Source: Nitrospirota bacterium (lineage in GTDB: Bacteria; Nitrospirota; Nitrospiria; Nitrospirales; Nitrospiraceae). From it: 64,000 nt of DNA. Position numbers and translations under genes: made by a program. The notes under the pieces were generated by a model. It made no database searches. It was not told the DNA's origin and was given only the letters and a program-made list of their open reading frames with translations. Shown piece after piece: positions 26,208 to 35,011 of this stretch. The stretch's first letter is position 1. Each line of letters opens with the position of its first letter. Location of the stretch: assembly GCA_030682135.1 (NCBI GenBank), contig JAUXQT010000104.1:1-64000 (forward strand), in the 5' to 3' direction.

Positions 26208-27131
26208 TCACTTCCCCTCGCCGGAATAAATCCCCATGATGGTATGAAGAAACGTGATCGCCTCCGGCTTGGGACGCTGAAACGAGTTCCGCCCGATAAT
26301 GGAACCGAACCCACCGCCATCGCGAATCGCGCGCGCTTCATCGAATACATTCTTGTCTTCGCTCTTGGCCCCTCCGGAGAAAATCACGATCCGGCGGCCA
26401 TCGAACGCACTCTGCACAACATGTTTCACTCGCTCAGCCAGCGTGGTGATCGGAATCTTCACCGACTCGTACACCTTCTTGGCCGCAGCCTGTTCAAGCT
26501 GCGCCGAGGGCAGTTTGACCTTAATGATATGGGCGCCGAGTTGAGCCGCAATCTGAGCCGCATAGGCCACCACATCGATGGCGGTCTCCCCGTCCTTGCT
26601 CAGTCCTGACCCACGGGGGTATGACCACACGACGACGGCTAACCCACAATCCTTGGCATCCGCGGCAATCTCTCGCAACTGTTCATACATGGCGTTGCAG
26701 TGCGAAGACCCTGGGTAGATCGTGAACCCCACCGCCACGCAACCTAGACGCAAGGCATCCGAAACACTTCCGGTGACTGACGGCATCGGATCCTTGTCGT
26801 CATGCAACGAATCGTGGCTATTGAGTTTGAGAATGAGCGGGATTTGCCCCGCGTACTGGCTCGCCCCGGCCTCGAGAAACCCCAACGGCGCAGCGTAGGC
26901 ATTACAGCCCGCATCGATCGCCAGCTGAAAGTGATAGAGGGGATTATACCCGCCTGGATTGACCGCGAAGCTCCGGGCCGGGCCATGCTCGAACCCTTGA
27001 TCCACGGGCAGAATGACCAGCTTGCCTGTCCCCGCCAATTTGCCATGACGCAGCAGGCGGGCGATATTGGTTTGTGTGCCCGCGTTGTCGCTGCTGTACC
27101 AGCTCAAAATCTCTTGTACGCGATCAGCCAT
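26208..27131 (-). CDS. fbaB: Class I fructose-bisphosphate aldolase (DhnA/FbaB type)
   Basis: The enzyme splits or forms fructose-1,6-bisphosphate by Schiff-base chemistry. The 307-residue protein belongs to the archaeal-type DhnA family: LVILPVDQGFEHGPARSF near the N-terminus, VVWSYPRGSGLSKDGE in the middle, the Schiff-base Lys in HIIKVKLPS and a phosphate-binding IFSGGAKSEDKNV. It lies directly downstream of fructose-1,6-bisphosphatase on the same strand, so the two together would work in gluconeogenesis and carbon storage, as expected in an autotroph. A paired inverted-repeat element separates them. Confidence 0.94.
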   Translation of the reverse strand: MADRVQEILSWYSSDNAGTQTNIARLLRHGKLAGTGKLVILPVDQGFEHGPARSFAVNPGGYNPLYHFQLAIDAGCNAYAAPLGFLEAGASQYAGQIPLILKLNSHDSLHDDKDPMPSVTGSVSDALRLGCVAVGFTIYPGSSHCNAMYEQLREIAADAKDCGLAVVVWSYPRGSGLSKDGETAIDVVAYAAQIAAQLGAHIIKVKLPSAQLEQAAAKKVYESVKIPITTLAERVKHVVQSAFDGRRIVIFSGGAKSEDKNVFDEARAIRDGGGFGSIIGRNSFQRPKPEAITFLHTIMGIYSGEGK

Positions 27132-27179
27132 GTCTGTCCTCCAGTGGATTCATGAAACGGTATCCGCTAATAGCTATTC

Positions 27180-27243
27180 AGGCTGAAGGCTTTTAGGCTG
27201 AAGGTCGGAGCTCCGAACACTTCAGCCTCAACACCTTCAGCCT
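27180..27243. repeat. Nested inverted repeat (AGGCTGAAGG / CCTTCAGCCT) between fbp and fbaB
   Basis: AGGCTGAAGG occurs at 27180-27189 and 27195-27204, and its complement CTTCAGCCT at 27220-27228 and CCTTCAGCCT at 27234-27243, with a small palindrome CGGAGCTCCG in the middle. The result is a two-arm, doubly paired hairpin. It lies between fbp and fbaB (both minus) and could attenuate or separate their expression. A related stretch, CAGGCTGAAGG, follows the cobW stop at 11728. Confidence 0.75.
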
Positions 27244-27262
27244 ATCTACTCTACCTGAGTCG

Positions 27263-28270
27263 TTACATTCGTCTGCCTTGGATGAATGCCTCGGCGTCCC
27301 CCACATCGCTCGGACTTCCGATGATCAATGGCACCCGCTGATGCAATTGCTTGGCCTCGACATCGAGGATACGCATGGTGCCGGTGCTGGCCTTCCCCCC
27401 TGCCTGTTCCACGATCCATGCCAACGGATTGGCTTCGTACAATAATCGGAGCTTCCCCTCCGGCTTGTCCAGCTCACCTGGGTAAAGATAGATGCCTCCC
27501 CCGAGGAGAATCCTGTGTACGTCGGCCACCAAACAGGCGGAATACCGCACGCTGTAGGGCCGCCCCGTGGCTTTATCCTGAACCTTCACATGGTCCAGAT
27601 ACTTCTTCGTCCCCGCCGTCCACTTATGATAATTGCCTTCGTTTGCGCCATAGACCTTGCCCCGGGCAGGGATACGGATCTGTTCGTGTGACAAGAGATA
27701 CTCGCCGATGCCGGGCTCCAATGTAAACCCGTGAACCCCTTGTCCAACCGTATAGACCAGCATGGTGCTTGAGCCGAACATGAGATAGCCGGCCGCCACC
27801 TGTTCCGTACCCTTGCGGACGAGGTCATCCTCCGTCGGCATCCGATCGTTGTCTGCACATTTCACGATGGAAAAAATCGCACCCATCGGCATATTGCAGT
27901 CTGTGTTGGATGAGCCATCGAGCGGATCGAATAGCACCATGTACTGGGCCTGTGGCCAATTCTCGGGGAGCAGGACTGGTTTTTCCATCTCCTCCGACGC
28001 CAACGCGCAGACAAGATCGCTCTGGCTCAAGGCCTGCAGAAATGTCTCGTTCGCAATTTCATCCAGTTTTTTGACCGTCTCCCCTTGCACATTCACTTCG
28101 CCGGTCGTTCCCAGGATATTGATCAGCCCTGCACGTCGAAGATCTCGGGCAATCAATTTTCCCACCAAGCCGATCTGGCCAAGGAGACAGGAGAAATCTC
28201 CGGTAGCCCCGGAAGGCTCAATCGGGTGCTGACTGATAAAGCTGCTTAAAGTAAGAGGAAACTGTCCCAT
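27263..28270 (-). CDS. fbp: Class I fructose-1,6-bisphosphatase
   Basis: Fbp removes the 1-phosphate of fructose-1,6-bisphosphate in gluconeogenesis. The 335-residue protein matches the class I family: LGTTGEVNVQGE for the AMP/metal region, ALASEEMEKP, FDPLDGSSNTDCNMPMGAIF with the metal-binding Asp residues, and the late GGIYLYPGE and LLYEANPLAWIVEQAGG. ATG 28270 (MGQFPLTLSS) is chosen; an upstream open frame adds 35 residues not found in the family and overlaps the next gene. A promoter was not recognised. Confidence 0.95.
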   Translation of the reverse strand: MGQFPLTLSSFISQHPIEPSGATGDFSCLLGQIGLVGKLIARDLRRAGLINILGTTGEVNVQGETVKKLDEIANETFLQALSQSDLVCALASEEMEKPVLLPENWPQAQYMVLFDPLDGSSNTDCNMPMGAIFSIVKCADNDRMPTEDDLVRKGTEQVAAGYLMFGSSTMLVYTVGQGVHGFTLEPGIGEYLLSHEQIRIPARGKVYGANEGNYHKWTAGTKKYLDHVKVQDKATGRPYSVRYSACLVADVHRILLGGGIYLYPGELDKPEGKLRLLYEANPLAWIVEQAGGKASTGTMRILDVEAKQLHQRVPLIIGSPSDVGDAEAFIQGRRM

Positions 28271-28325
28271 AGTAGAGGCGAGTATAACCGTTTTGAAGAG
28301 GGCGGGCAACGAAAGGCTGGTTCTC

Positions 28326-29165
28326 CTATGGGACTGCCGCCGAGGCCTGCCACCCACTGACGAGATCGGCCACAATCGACCCGATGACGACTTTAGCCTT
28401 CATTCGAACCGGAATGCGCCGTTCATCGTTGGTCAACCAGACCCGTATGTTGCCCTGGTTGAGAAAGAGGCCTTGGAACGGCATGACGACCAATAGACGA
28501 GCCGTTTCAACCGCACCCCAGGGTCCGCTGATTGTTTCGATCTCCTCGACCCGCACCTCCAACTTCCGGTTCTTCTTATCGTGATAGACGTTCATCGTCA
28601 GCGATGCACCGGGCTGGAGCGACAAGGCACTACGCGTATAATAAAGGCAGGAGATGACGTCTTGGGTGCCAGGGGGCAGGTCCAAGATTTCGGTCGTCCC
28701 CCCTTTGAGAACCGTCACCTTCCCCTCTTTCTGCTGAAAGGCATACTCGATGTCTTCCTTCTTTTTTCCTTCTCGTCGCTTAAACGTCAGATGCTCCGGT
28801 AGGAGCGTGGCGGGGTCCAGTAATGACTCCACCCGATTGTCCACCGGGAAGAACTTGGTGATCGCCGGCCTCGACTGTGCGGTGGTGACCAATTTTACCA
28901 GCGATGGATCCCCTTCCGTGCCGGCGCCACTGACTGCCATCACGGCTGTGCCGGCGGTGATATTCAGCCAAGAAATATCGAAGGTGAGCTGTTCTCCGAC
29001 TTGGAAGGGTCGTGCTGTAGTCAGATCGCCAGCCCCAGCCCAGGAGACTGAACTGCTCATGGCACCCAGGATCAGGCAGGCCAGGACAATCCAGACACGC
29101 AAGAAAGTCGCATGGAGCAGCAACTCACCCCGCTGATAAGCCCGTGAAGGTTGATACGAAGTCAT
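28326..29165 (-). CDS. DUF3108 family exported protein
   Basis: The 279-residue protein starts MTSYQPSRAYQ and has one hydrophobic segment (VWIVLACLILGAMSSSVSWA, about 22-42) that looks like a signal peptide. The rest fits DUF3108: FQVGEQLTFDISWLNITAGTA, a central FFPVDNRVESLLDP, and a C-terminal GNIRVWLTNDERRIPVRMKAKV segment. The family is beta-rich and periplasmic, with unknown function. The long upstream open frame (to 29354) runs through a hairpin repeat and is rejected. It lies downstream of the repeat and phosphomannomutase. Confidence 0.85.
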   Translation of the reverse strand: MTSYQPSRAYQRGELLLHATFLRVWIVLACLILGAMSSSVSWAGAGDLTTARPFQVGEQLTFDISWLNITAGTAVMAVSGAGTEGDPSLVKLVTTAQSRPAITKFFPVDNRVESLLDPATLLPEHLTFKRREGKKKEDIEYAFQQKEGKVTVLKGGTTEILDLPPGTQDVISCLYYTRSALSLQPGASLTMNVYHDKKNRKLEVRVEEIETISGPWGAVETARLLVVMPFQGLFLNQGNIRVWLTNDERRIPVRMKAKVVIGSIVADLVSGWQASAAVP

Positions 29166-29205
29166 TATGTCTCGAGGTAGATACGCTGCTGGAAGTACAC
29201 GCCCT

Positions 29206-29369
29206 GCAGGATGCTCAAAAATCCTGTCTGGCAAGGCCGCAGGCGAACTGCCGCTAAGGGGTGCCTGGGATGATCCCACCTGCGCGCGTCCAACGAGGGC
29301 CTTCTGAGGCCGCGCGTTGCGCGAGCACAAGGATTGTCCCGGCACCCCGCTCATTTTTCAGCATTCTGC
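29206..29369. repeat. Dispersed hairpin repeat, copy 4 (longer, rearranged centre)
   Basis: The ends GCAGGATGCT and AGCATTCTGC and the arm CTGGCAAGGCCGCAGGCG match the other copies, but the centre differs. It holds GGGGTGCC paired with GGCACCCC, an inner GGGATGATCCC palindrome and a GCGCGC-rich hairpin in place of the GTACC core. This gives 164 bp instead of ~124. The right edge again touches a stop codon: TAG of phosphomannomutase at 29369-29371 on the minus strand. Confidence 0.75.
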
Positions 29370-30769
29370 TAACAGCCAAGAGCTTGCTTGGCCGCCTTGA
29401 GTTCGCCTTCGATGACGGCGCGGATTTCGGCCAACCGCTCCGGCGAGGTGGCTTCGAAGCGTAATACGAGGGCCGGCTGGGTATTCGAAGCTCTGATCAG
29501 CCCCCATCCATCCTCGAATATGGCGCGAACCCCATCGATGGTCACCACATCGCGAATCACCAACTTGGCAGGTCCAAGTGACTCACGGCTCTTCATACAG
29601 GCTGCCAAGCGATCTTGCACATGTTTGACCAACTGGAACTTGATGGAATCGGACACGTCATCTCGAATCTCTGGCGTAACCGACGTCTTTGGAAGATCCG
29701 CGACCAAGGCAGAGAGTGACTGAGTCGTCTTGGCCAGAATCTCCACCAGCCGGCAGGAGGCGTAAATCGCGTCGTCATAGCCAAAATACCGATCGGCAAA
29801 AAACATGTGCCCGGACATTTCACCGGCCAACACCGCCTGTTCGGTTTTCATCTTCGCTTTGATCAGGGAATGACCAGTTTTCCACATGATCGGGCGTCCC
29901 CCTCGTTTTGCGATATCGTCATAGAGACTCTGCGACGATTTGACCTCGGAGATGATCGTACTCCCGGGCTTTTCAGCCAGAATATCGCGCGAGTAAACCA
30001 CCATCAGACGATCGCCCCATAACACGTTCCCCTGCTCATCGATGGTTCCGATTCGATCGGCATCTCCGTCATAGCCGATTCCGACATCGGCCTTGTGCTG
30101 TTTGACAGCCTGAATCAAATCGTCAAGATTCTCTAAGACTGTGGGATCGGGATGGTGATTCGGGAATCTCCCATCAAGATCGCAATAGAGCCCGGTGACG
30201 CGGCAGCCCAAGAGCTCCAACGCCTCCTTGGCCACCAACGCGGCGACACCGTTTCCGCAGTCGATGACGACATGCAGGCGCGTGGCGTTGACGTGCGCGA
30301 AACTCTTTTTGAGATAGGACAGATAGTCGGGAATGATGGCATGTTCTGACAGGGTCCCAGCGCCGGAGACAAACGCGCCGGCCTCCATCACTGCTCGCAG
30401 CGCCTGGATCTCCTCTCCGTGAATCGCTTCTTTTCCGACGCAGATCTTGAATCCGTTGTATTCAGCCGCGTTGTGGCTCCCGGTGATCATGATACCGCCG
30501 TCAACCGGCAGCTGAAACAGCGAGAAATACACCAGAGGCGAGGGGCAAATGCCAATATCGACGACGTTCAGGCCACCGGCGAGGAGCCCGCGCACAAGGG
30601 ACGCGAAGAGACCTGGCGAACTGAGTCGACCATCCCGCCCGACTGAAATCGTCTTGACCCCACGGTCTTTGACATAGGTGCAGTAGGCGCGCCCCACTTG
30701 CTCCGCAATCGAATCGGTGAGCTCCTGCCCCACGATGCCGCGCAAATCATATTCGCGAAAGAGTCCCAT
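29369..30769 (-). CDS. Phosphomannomutase / phosphoglucomutase
   Basis: The enzyme shifts phosphate between C6 and C1 of mannose or glucose, giving mannose-1-phosphate for the next gene, manC. The 466-residue alpha-D-phosphohexomutase has the metal-binding loop YDGDADRIG (about 235), a catalytic Ser in ITGSHNAAEYNG (about 95) and the phosphate-binding C-terminal domain with RASNTQPALVLRFEA. ITGSHNAAEYNGFK is the AlgC-like form. The gene lies 76 bp after manC on the same strand. Its last codons abut a repeat that gives the TAG stop. AlgC/ManB-type; the symbol is left open because the glucose/mannose preference is not visible. Confidence 0.94.
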   Translation of the reverse strand: MGLFREYDLRGIVGQELTDSIAEQVGRAYCTYVKDRGVKTISVGRDGRLSSPGLFASLVRGLLAGGLNVVDIGICPSPLVYFSLFQLPVDGGIMITGSHNAAEYNGFKICVGKEAIHGEEIQALRAVMEAGAFVSGAGTLSEHAIIPDYLSYLKKSFAHVNATRLHVVIDCGNGVAALVAKEALELLGCRVTGLYCDLDGRFPNHHPDPTVLENLDDLIQAVKQHKADVGIGYDGDADRIGTIDEQGNVLWGDRLMVVYSRDILAEKPGSTIISEVKSSQSLYDDIAKRGGRPIMWKTGHSLIKAKMKTEQAVLAGEMSGHMFFADRYFGYDDAIYASCRLVEILAKTTQSLSALVADLPKTSVTPEIRDDVSDSIKFQLVKHVQDRLAACMKSRESLGPAKLVIRDVVTIDGVRAIFEDGWGLIRASNTQPALVLRFEATSPERLAEIRAVIEGELKAAKQALGC

Positions 30770-30845
30770 AGATACCCCTGTGATGTGTGATCAGTGATGG
30801 GTGATGAGCATGAAGCAATACGCGACACTGGCTCTCCACGCATCA

Positions 30846-32324
30846 CTATTTTGGCGTCCGCCCATAATCGTCCTGAAACCGGACAATGTCGTCCTCTCCA
30901 AGGTAGGGTCCGTTCTGCACTTCAATGATATGCAGGGTCTCGTGACCGGGATTTTCCAAGCGATGACGGGTTTCGACAGGAATTTCCGTGCTATGTCCAA
31001 CTTTGAGATCGAAGACCTCCTCACCCCTCGTCACACGCGCCGTCCCCGTAATCACCACCCAATGTTCACTCCGTTGATGGTGCATCTGCAACGAGAGACG
31101 TCCTCCCGGCTTCACCGTCACCCGCTTCACCTTGTAACCCGGTCCCTCTTCCAGGATCGTATAAGACCCCCAAGGCCGCTGCACGGTGAGATGCTCCAGA
31201 TGTTCCGGCGCTTTCTGCTTCTTCAGAATCTCAACCAATTGCTTCACATCTTGCGCACGGGATTTTGGACAGACTAATGTGGCGTCCGGCGTATCCACCA
31301 CCACCATGTCGGTGAGCCCGATCGTTGCCACGAGACGGCGATCCCCGTACACAATCGATCGATGGCTATCGATATCGACGACACGACCGACCAGGACATT
31401 GCCGGCCTTATCCTTCGACGCGACTTCATCCAAACTTCCCCAACTCCCGACGTCGGACCATTGAAAGGATACTGGCACGATCGCCGCTTTCTTCGACTGC
31501 TCCATTACACCGGTATCGATCGAGACCGGCTTGAGTCCCCGGTAGGCATCGTCGATCGCCTGCCTCGATGCCCCGGCCTGGATCAATTGGCCGATCCGCT
31601 CGATCCCACGATAAAGGGCCGGTTGATGGCGCTTAATCTCGTCAAGAATCGCCGCAGCACGCCAAATGAACATGCCGCTGTTCCAATAATAGTCCCCCGC
31701 TTTGAGATATTGTGCCGCCTTGGGGGCATTGGGCTTCTCAACGAATCGGCTGACCGGGTGCCCCTTGAGCGTGCCCTGTTTTTCCAACGTGACCTTCCGG
31801 TTGGGCTTGATATAGCCGTACCCGGTCTCTGGACGAATCGGCTTGATGCCGAACGTCACCAGATAGTCCTGCTTTGCCAGCGTCGCCGCCAACGAGACCG
31901 CCGCATCGAATGCTCGCTGGCCCTTCACTATGTGATCGGCCGGAACGACTAACATAATCGCGTCAGGGTCCCGACGAACCAGTTCTAACGCAACCAATGC
32001 AATCGCCGGAGCGGTATTACGCCCTTCCGGCTCGAGGACGAAATTATCTGCGAGCGCATCTTTCCATTCACCCAACTGGCCGCGAATGGACTCTGCTTGA
32101 GCCGGATTCGTGGAGATCATCACCCGGCTCGGCGCCGACGCACAGACCACCCGGCGCATGGTCTGCTGAATCAGCGTTTCATCTCCCATAATTCGCAGCA
32201 ACTGTTTGGGAAATAATTGTCGGCTGAGCGGCCAAAACCTGGTGCCGCTTCCACCAGCCATGATCACGGGATAGAGATGGTTATCCTGTTGGAGGTTCGA
32301 TGTTCGCTGTTTACGAGAAGCCAT
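30846..32324 (-). CDS. manC: Mannose-1-phosphate guanylyltransferase / mannose-6-phosphate isomerase
   Basis: This bifunctional enzyme makes GDP-mannose. The 492-residue protein has the nucleotidyltransferase signature MAGGSGTRFWPLSR near the N-terminus with LFPKQLL, VEKPNAP and NSGMFIWRA. Its C-terminal ~115 residues form a cupin (type II PMI) with RPWGSYTILEEG, KPGGRLSLQMHHQRSEHW and GTARVTRGEE. Length is typical. Its product feeds the GDP-mannose 4,6-dehydratase at 42,842-43,807 and possibly mannosyltransferases of the island. It follows the KdsC-like gene by 17 bp. Confidence 0.96.
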   Translation of the reverse strand: MASRKQRTSNLQQDNHLYPVIMAGGSGTRFWPLSRQLFPKQLLRIMGDETLIQQTMRRVVCASAPSRVMISTNPAQAESIRGQLGEWKDALADNFVLEPEGRNTAPAIALVALELVRRDPDAIMLVVPADHIVKGQRAFDAAVSLAATLAKQDYLVTFGIKPIRPETGYGYIKPNRKVTLEKQGTLKGHPVSRFVEKPNAPKAAQYLKAGDYYWNSGMFIWRAAAILDEIKRHQPALYRGIERIGQLIQAGASRQAIDDAYRGLKPVSIDTGVMEQSKKAAIVPVSFQWSDVGSWGSLDEVASKDKAGNVLVGRVVDIDSHRSIVYGDRRLVATIGLTDMVVVDTPDATLVCPKSRAQDVKQLVEILKKQKAPEHLEHLTVQRPWGSYTILEEGPGYKVKRVTVKPGGRLSLQMHHQRSEHWVVITGTARVTRGEEVFDLKVGHSTEIPVETRHRLENPGHETLHIIEVQNGPYLGEDDIVRFQDDYGRTPK

Positions 32325-32341
32325 ACCCTGAGTCTCCTGCC

Positions 32342-32908
32342 CTATGTGCGCTTTCTGGATCCTGCAACCTTGAACGCTGAGCCTTGAGCTTCCAAAATCA
32401 TCTCAATCATTTCACGAACCGCCCCCTCCCCACCCTTCTTCTGACATATATAGTCGACCACTGCAGCAACCTGGGGCATTCCATCGGCCGGTGTGGCAGA
32501 AAATCCCACAGCCTTGAGCGTCTCAAGATCGTTAATATCGTCCCCGATGTAGGCAACCTGGCTGAGCGTGAGCCCATGGCGTGACGCCATCTCACGTACG
32601 AGCGACAACTTGTCCAGCACCCCTTGGTGCAGTTCAGGGATCGTGAGCTTCTCAGCACGCCGCGCCACCAACTTCGTCCGCTCCTGCGTGACAATAGCGG
32701 TGATGATCCCGGCCTTTTGCAACAGTTTAATCCCCATGCCGTCACGCGTATTGAACTTTTTCCACTCGTCGCCAGACTCAGCATAGTACATGCCTGCATC
32801 CGTCAAGACGCCATCGACATCGGTGGCAAAGAGACGGATCTGACTGAGCAACGTACGTGAGACCTTCCGAGACCGAGTTGTTTTTTTCGTTGATGTCCGT
32901 TTAGCCAT
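32342..32908 (-). CDS. KdsC-like HAD-family phosphatase (KDO-8-phosphate phosphatase type)
   Basis: The 188-residue protein belongs to the HAD phosphatases of the C0 (KdsC) group: FATDVDGVLTDAGMYY (nucleophile and acid/base Asp), FNTRDGMGIKLL, and a C-terminal YIGDDINDLETLKAVG with the metal Asp residues. A basic Lys/Arg/Thr-rich N-terminus precedes it. KdsC releases phosphate from KDO-8-phosphate for LPS core. In this position, heading the manC-manB row and close to CMP-sugar genes further upstream, a role on another sugar-acid phosphate is possible. The symbol is withheld for that reason. Confidence 0.85.
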   Translation of the reverse strand: MAKRTSTKKTTRSRKVSRTLLSQIRLFATDVDGVLTDAGMYYAESGDEWKKFNTRDGMGIKLLQKAGIITAIVTQERTKLVARRAEKLTIPELHQGVLDKLSLVREMASRHGLTLSQVAYIGDDINDLETLKAVGFSATPADGMPQVAAVVDYICQKKGGEGAVREMIEMILEAQGSAFKVAGSRKRT

Positions 32909-33103
32909 CGTATGAGTCCTATCTATTGGCCTGGGCCATCTTACTAACCTTGCTCAACGCTGCACACCAAAAACTGAGATGAGAAAAAACAAATGAGTCA
33001 GCGAATATGATCGCCGCCCTCATCCTGGAGCAGATGCAGGAGTGACCCGCACCTCATACATCTGCCCCCAACCGAAAGAACTCGAGAAACAGGGCAAAGC
33101 CGA

Positions 33104-35011
33104 TCAATGAATATGGACAGCGTTGCGAGCCGACATTGGCGTATAGGTTGGGACCGCCTCATTGAGTCGGCGGATCAATTCGTCATCATCGCCATGACTC
33201 AGGGCAGTCTCGAGATGAGCAATCGCTCGATCGAGACGATCAGATTGAATCACCGGAGGACTGATGGCGCGACGGATTTTTGCGTGCGCGGTGGGTTCGA
33301 CTTGTTCAGCTGCTTCAAAGAGTTCCTCGTACAATTTCTCGCCTGGACGCAAACCACTGTACACAATCTGAATATCCTGGTCAGGCACAAGACCGGACAA
33401 CACAATCATATTCCTGGCCAAATCGACCACTTTGACCTGCTCCCCCATATCCAACACAAACACTTCGCCGCCCCGCCCCAACAGGCTGGCCTGAAGCACC
33501 AGTTGCACCGCCTCAGGAATCGTCATGAAAAACCGTTTGATCTCAGGATGGGTCACCGTAACCGGCCCACCCCTTCGAATCTGATCCGTAAACAAGGGGA
33601 CGACACTGCCATTGCTGCCCAGCACATTCCCAAATCTGACCACCGTAAACTTTGTCTGTCCGCTATAACTCAGTCTCTGCAGCAGGTCTTCGGCTACCCG
33701 TTTTGTGGCGCCCATGACACTGGTCGGATTCACCGCCTTGTCGGTGGAAATCAGCACGAATCGATCCACGCCACAAGCCAACGCCGCCTCAGCCACGACT
33801 TTTGTTCCAAACACGTTATTGCGAACAGCCTCCTTCGGATTCAGCTCCATCAAGGGTACATGCTTGTGCGCAGCGGCATGAAAGACAAGCTCCGGGTCCG
33901 TCTGCCGCAACACCTCGATTACCCGGTCGTGTATGGTGACATCTCCCACCGCCGGAACGATCGCCACGTCAGGAAACTGCCTCCGCAACTCTAGATCCAA
34001 TGCATAGAGGCCATTCTCATAACGCTCGAAGAGGATCAATGTAGCTGGGCGATATCGTGCGATTTGCCGACACAGTTCAGACCCGATCGACCCCCCGGCG
34101 CCAGTGACAAGCACCCGCTTCCCTTCGAGTAAGGGATGCAACTCCTGCCGATCCATCTGAATGGGTTCACGTTGGAGAAGATCCTCCAAGCTCATCGGCC
34201 TGACTTGTCTCAGGGCCTCAGGGTTCGCCAGCAGTTGCTTTACGCTCGGCAAAATCTTGATGGGAATCTTACACCCCTCCGATGCAACAAGGATTCGCTG
34301 CTTCAGGGCTGTCGAAGCCGAGGGAATCGCTACAATGATCTCGTGCACGACAAGGCCTCTGGCCAAAGATGGAATATCCGCAATCCCTCCCACAACGGGA
34401 ACTCCATGGATTTTCATCTTCCGCTTCACTGGATCGTCATCCACAAACCCGACCGGCTTGTAGTTGTATCGCGCATCGCTATGCATATCTCGAGCCAGCT
34501 GCTCCCCGGCATTCCCCGCCCCAACGATCAGCACCCGTCGAGCACTCGGGCCAACGATCTGCAGCCATTCCCGGAAACATCGCACACCTAACCGAATTGC
34601 CGCCAAAGAACCAGCGACCAGTACTCCCGTGAGAATGATGACTGACCGTGGGTACGTCGCCCAGCCCATTCCAATATGCAGTAGGCCATACAGCACACTA
34701 GTGCCCATCAAGCAGGCCCAGATAATTCGCGTGAGATCATGAAGCCCAACGTAGCGCCAGAGGCCACTGTACAGGCCAAACATCCATAGCCCTGACACGT
34801 AGCTCAGCAACACAAGCGGGAAGGCACGAACGGCAAGGTCCCAATACCCCGGCGGGATGTCTCCATCAAACCGAAGAAGAAACGCCAGAAGGTTGGCCGC
34901 AATAATCAGCAAGAGCTGGACGCCAATCACAAGCAGCAAACGATGTCGGATCAGCCGATATCCAAATCGACTGGAGAGAAACCCGAATATTTCAAGGACA
35001 AATGATCTCAC
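33104..35011 (-). CDS. PglF/WbpM-like UDP-GlcNAc 4,6-dehydratase, membrane-bound
   Basis: The enzyme converts UDP-GlcNAc to the 4-keto-6-deoxy sugar. The 635-residue protein has four membrane segments (about residues 20-140), an N-terminal Rossmann-like domain with LIVGAGNAGEQLARD, and a C-terminal extended SDR domain. That domain has NAD motif VTGAGGSIGSE (about 300) and active-site ISTDKAVNPTSVMGATKR, where Met replaces the usual Tyr as in WbpM/PglF/FlaA1. The start is GTG 35011, overlapping the aminotransferase stop (GTGA). With the next three genes it forms a UDP-diNAcBac-type cassette. Confidence 0.93.
   Translation of the reverse strand: MRSFVLEIFGFLSSRFGYRLIRHRLLLVIGVQLLLIIAANLLAFLLRFDGDIPPGYWDLAVRAFPLVLLSYVSGLWMFGLYSGLWRYVGLHDLTRIIWACLMGTSVLYGLLHIGMGWATYPRSVIILTGVLVAGSLAAIRLGVRCFREWLQIVGPSARRVLIVGAGNAGEQLARDMHSDARYNYKPVGFVDDDPVKRKMKIHGVPVVGGIADIPSLARGLVVHEIIVAIPSASTALKQRILVASEGCKIPIKILPSVKQLLANPEALRQVRPMSLEDLLQREPIQMDRQELHPLLEGKRVLVTGAGGSIGSELCRQIARYRPATLILFERYENGLYALDLELRRQFPDVAIVPAVGDVTIHDRVIEVLRQTDPELVFHAAAHKHVPLMELNPKEAVRNNVFGTKVVAEAALACGVDRFVLISTDKAVNPTSVMGATKRVAEDLLQRLSYSGQTKFTVVRFGNVLGSNGSVVPLFTDQIRRGGPVTVTHPEIKRFFMTIPEAVQLVLQASLLGRGGEVFVLDMGEQVKVVDLARNMIVLSGLVPDQDIQIVYSGLRPGEKLYEELFEAAEQVEPTAHAKIRRAISPPVIQSDRLDRAIAHLETALSHGDDDELIRRLNEAVPTYTPMSARNAVHIH

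Noticed and set aside
29166-29354. N-terminal extension of the DUF3108 protein
   Set aside because: Would be translated from the hairpin repeat; a signal peptide follows the internal ATG 29165.
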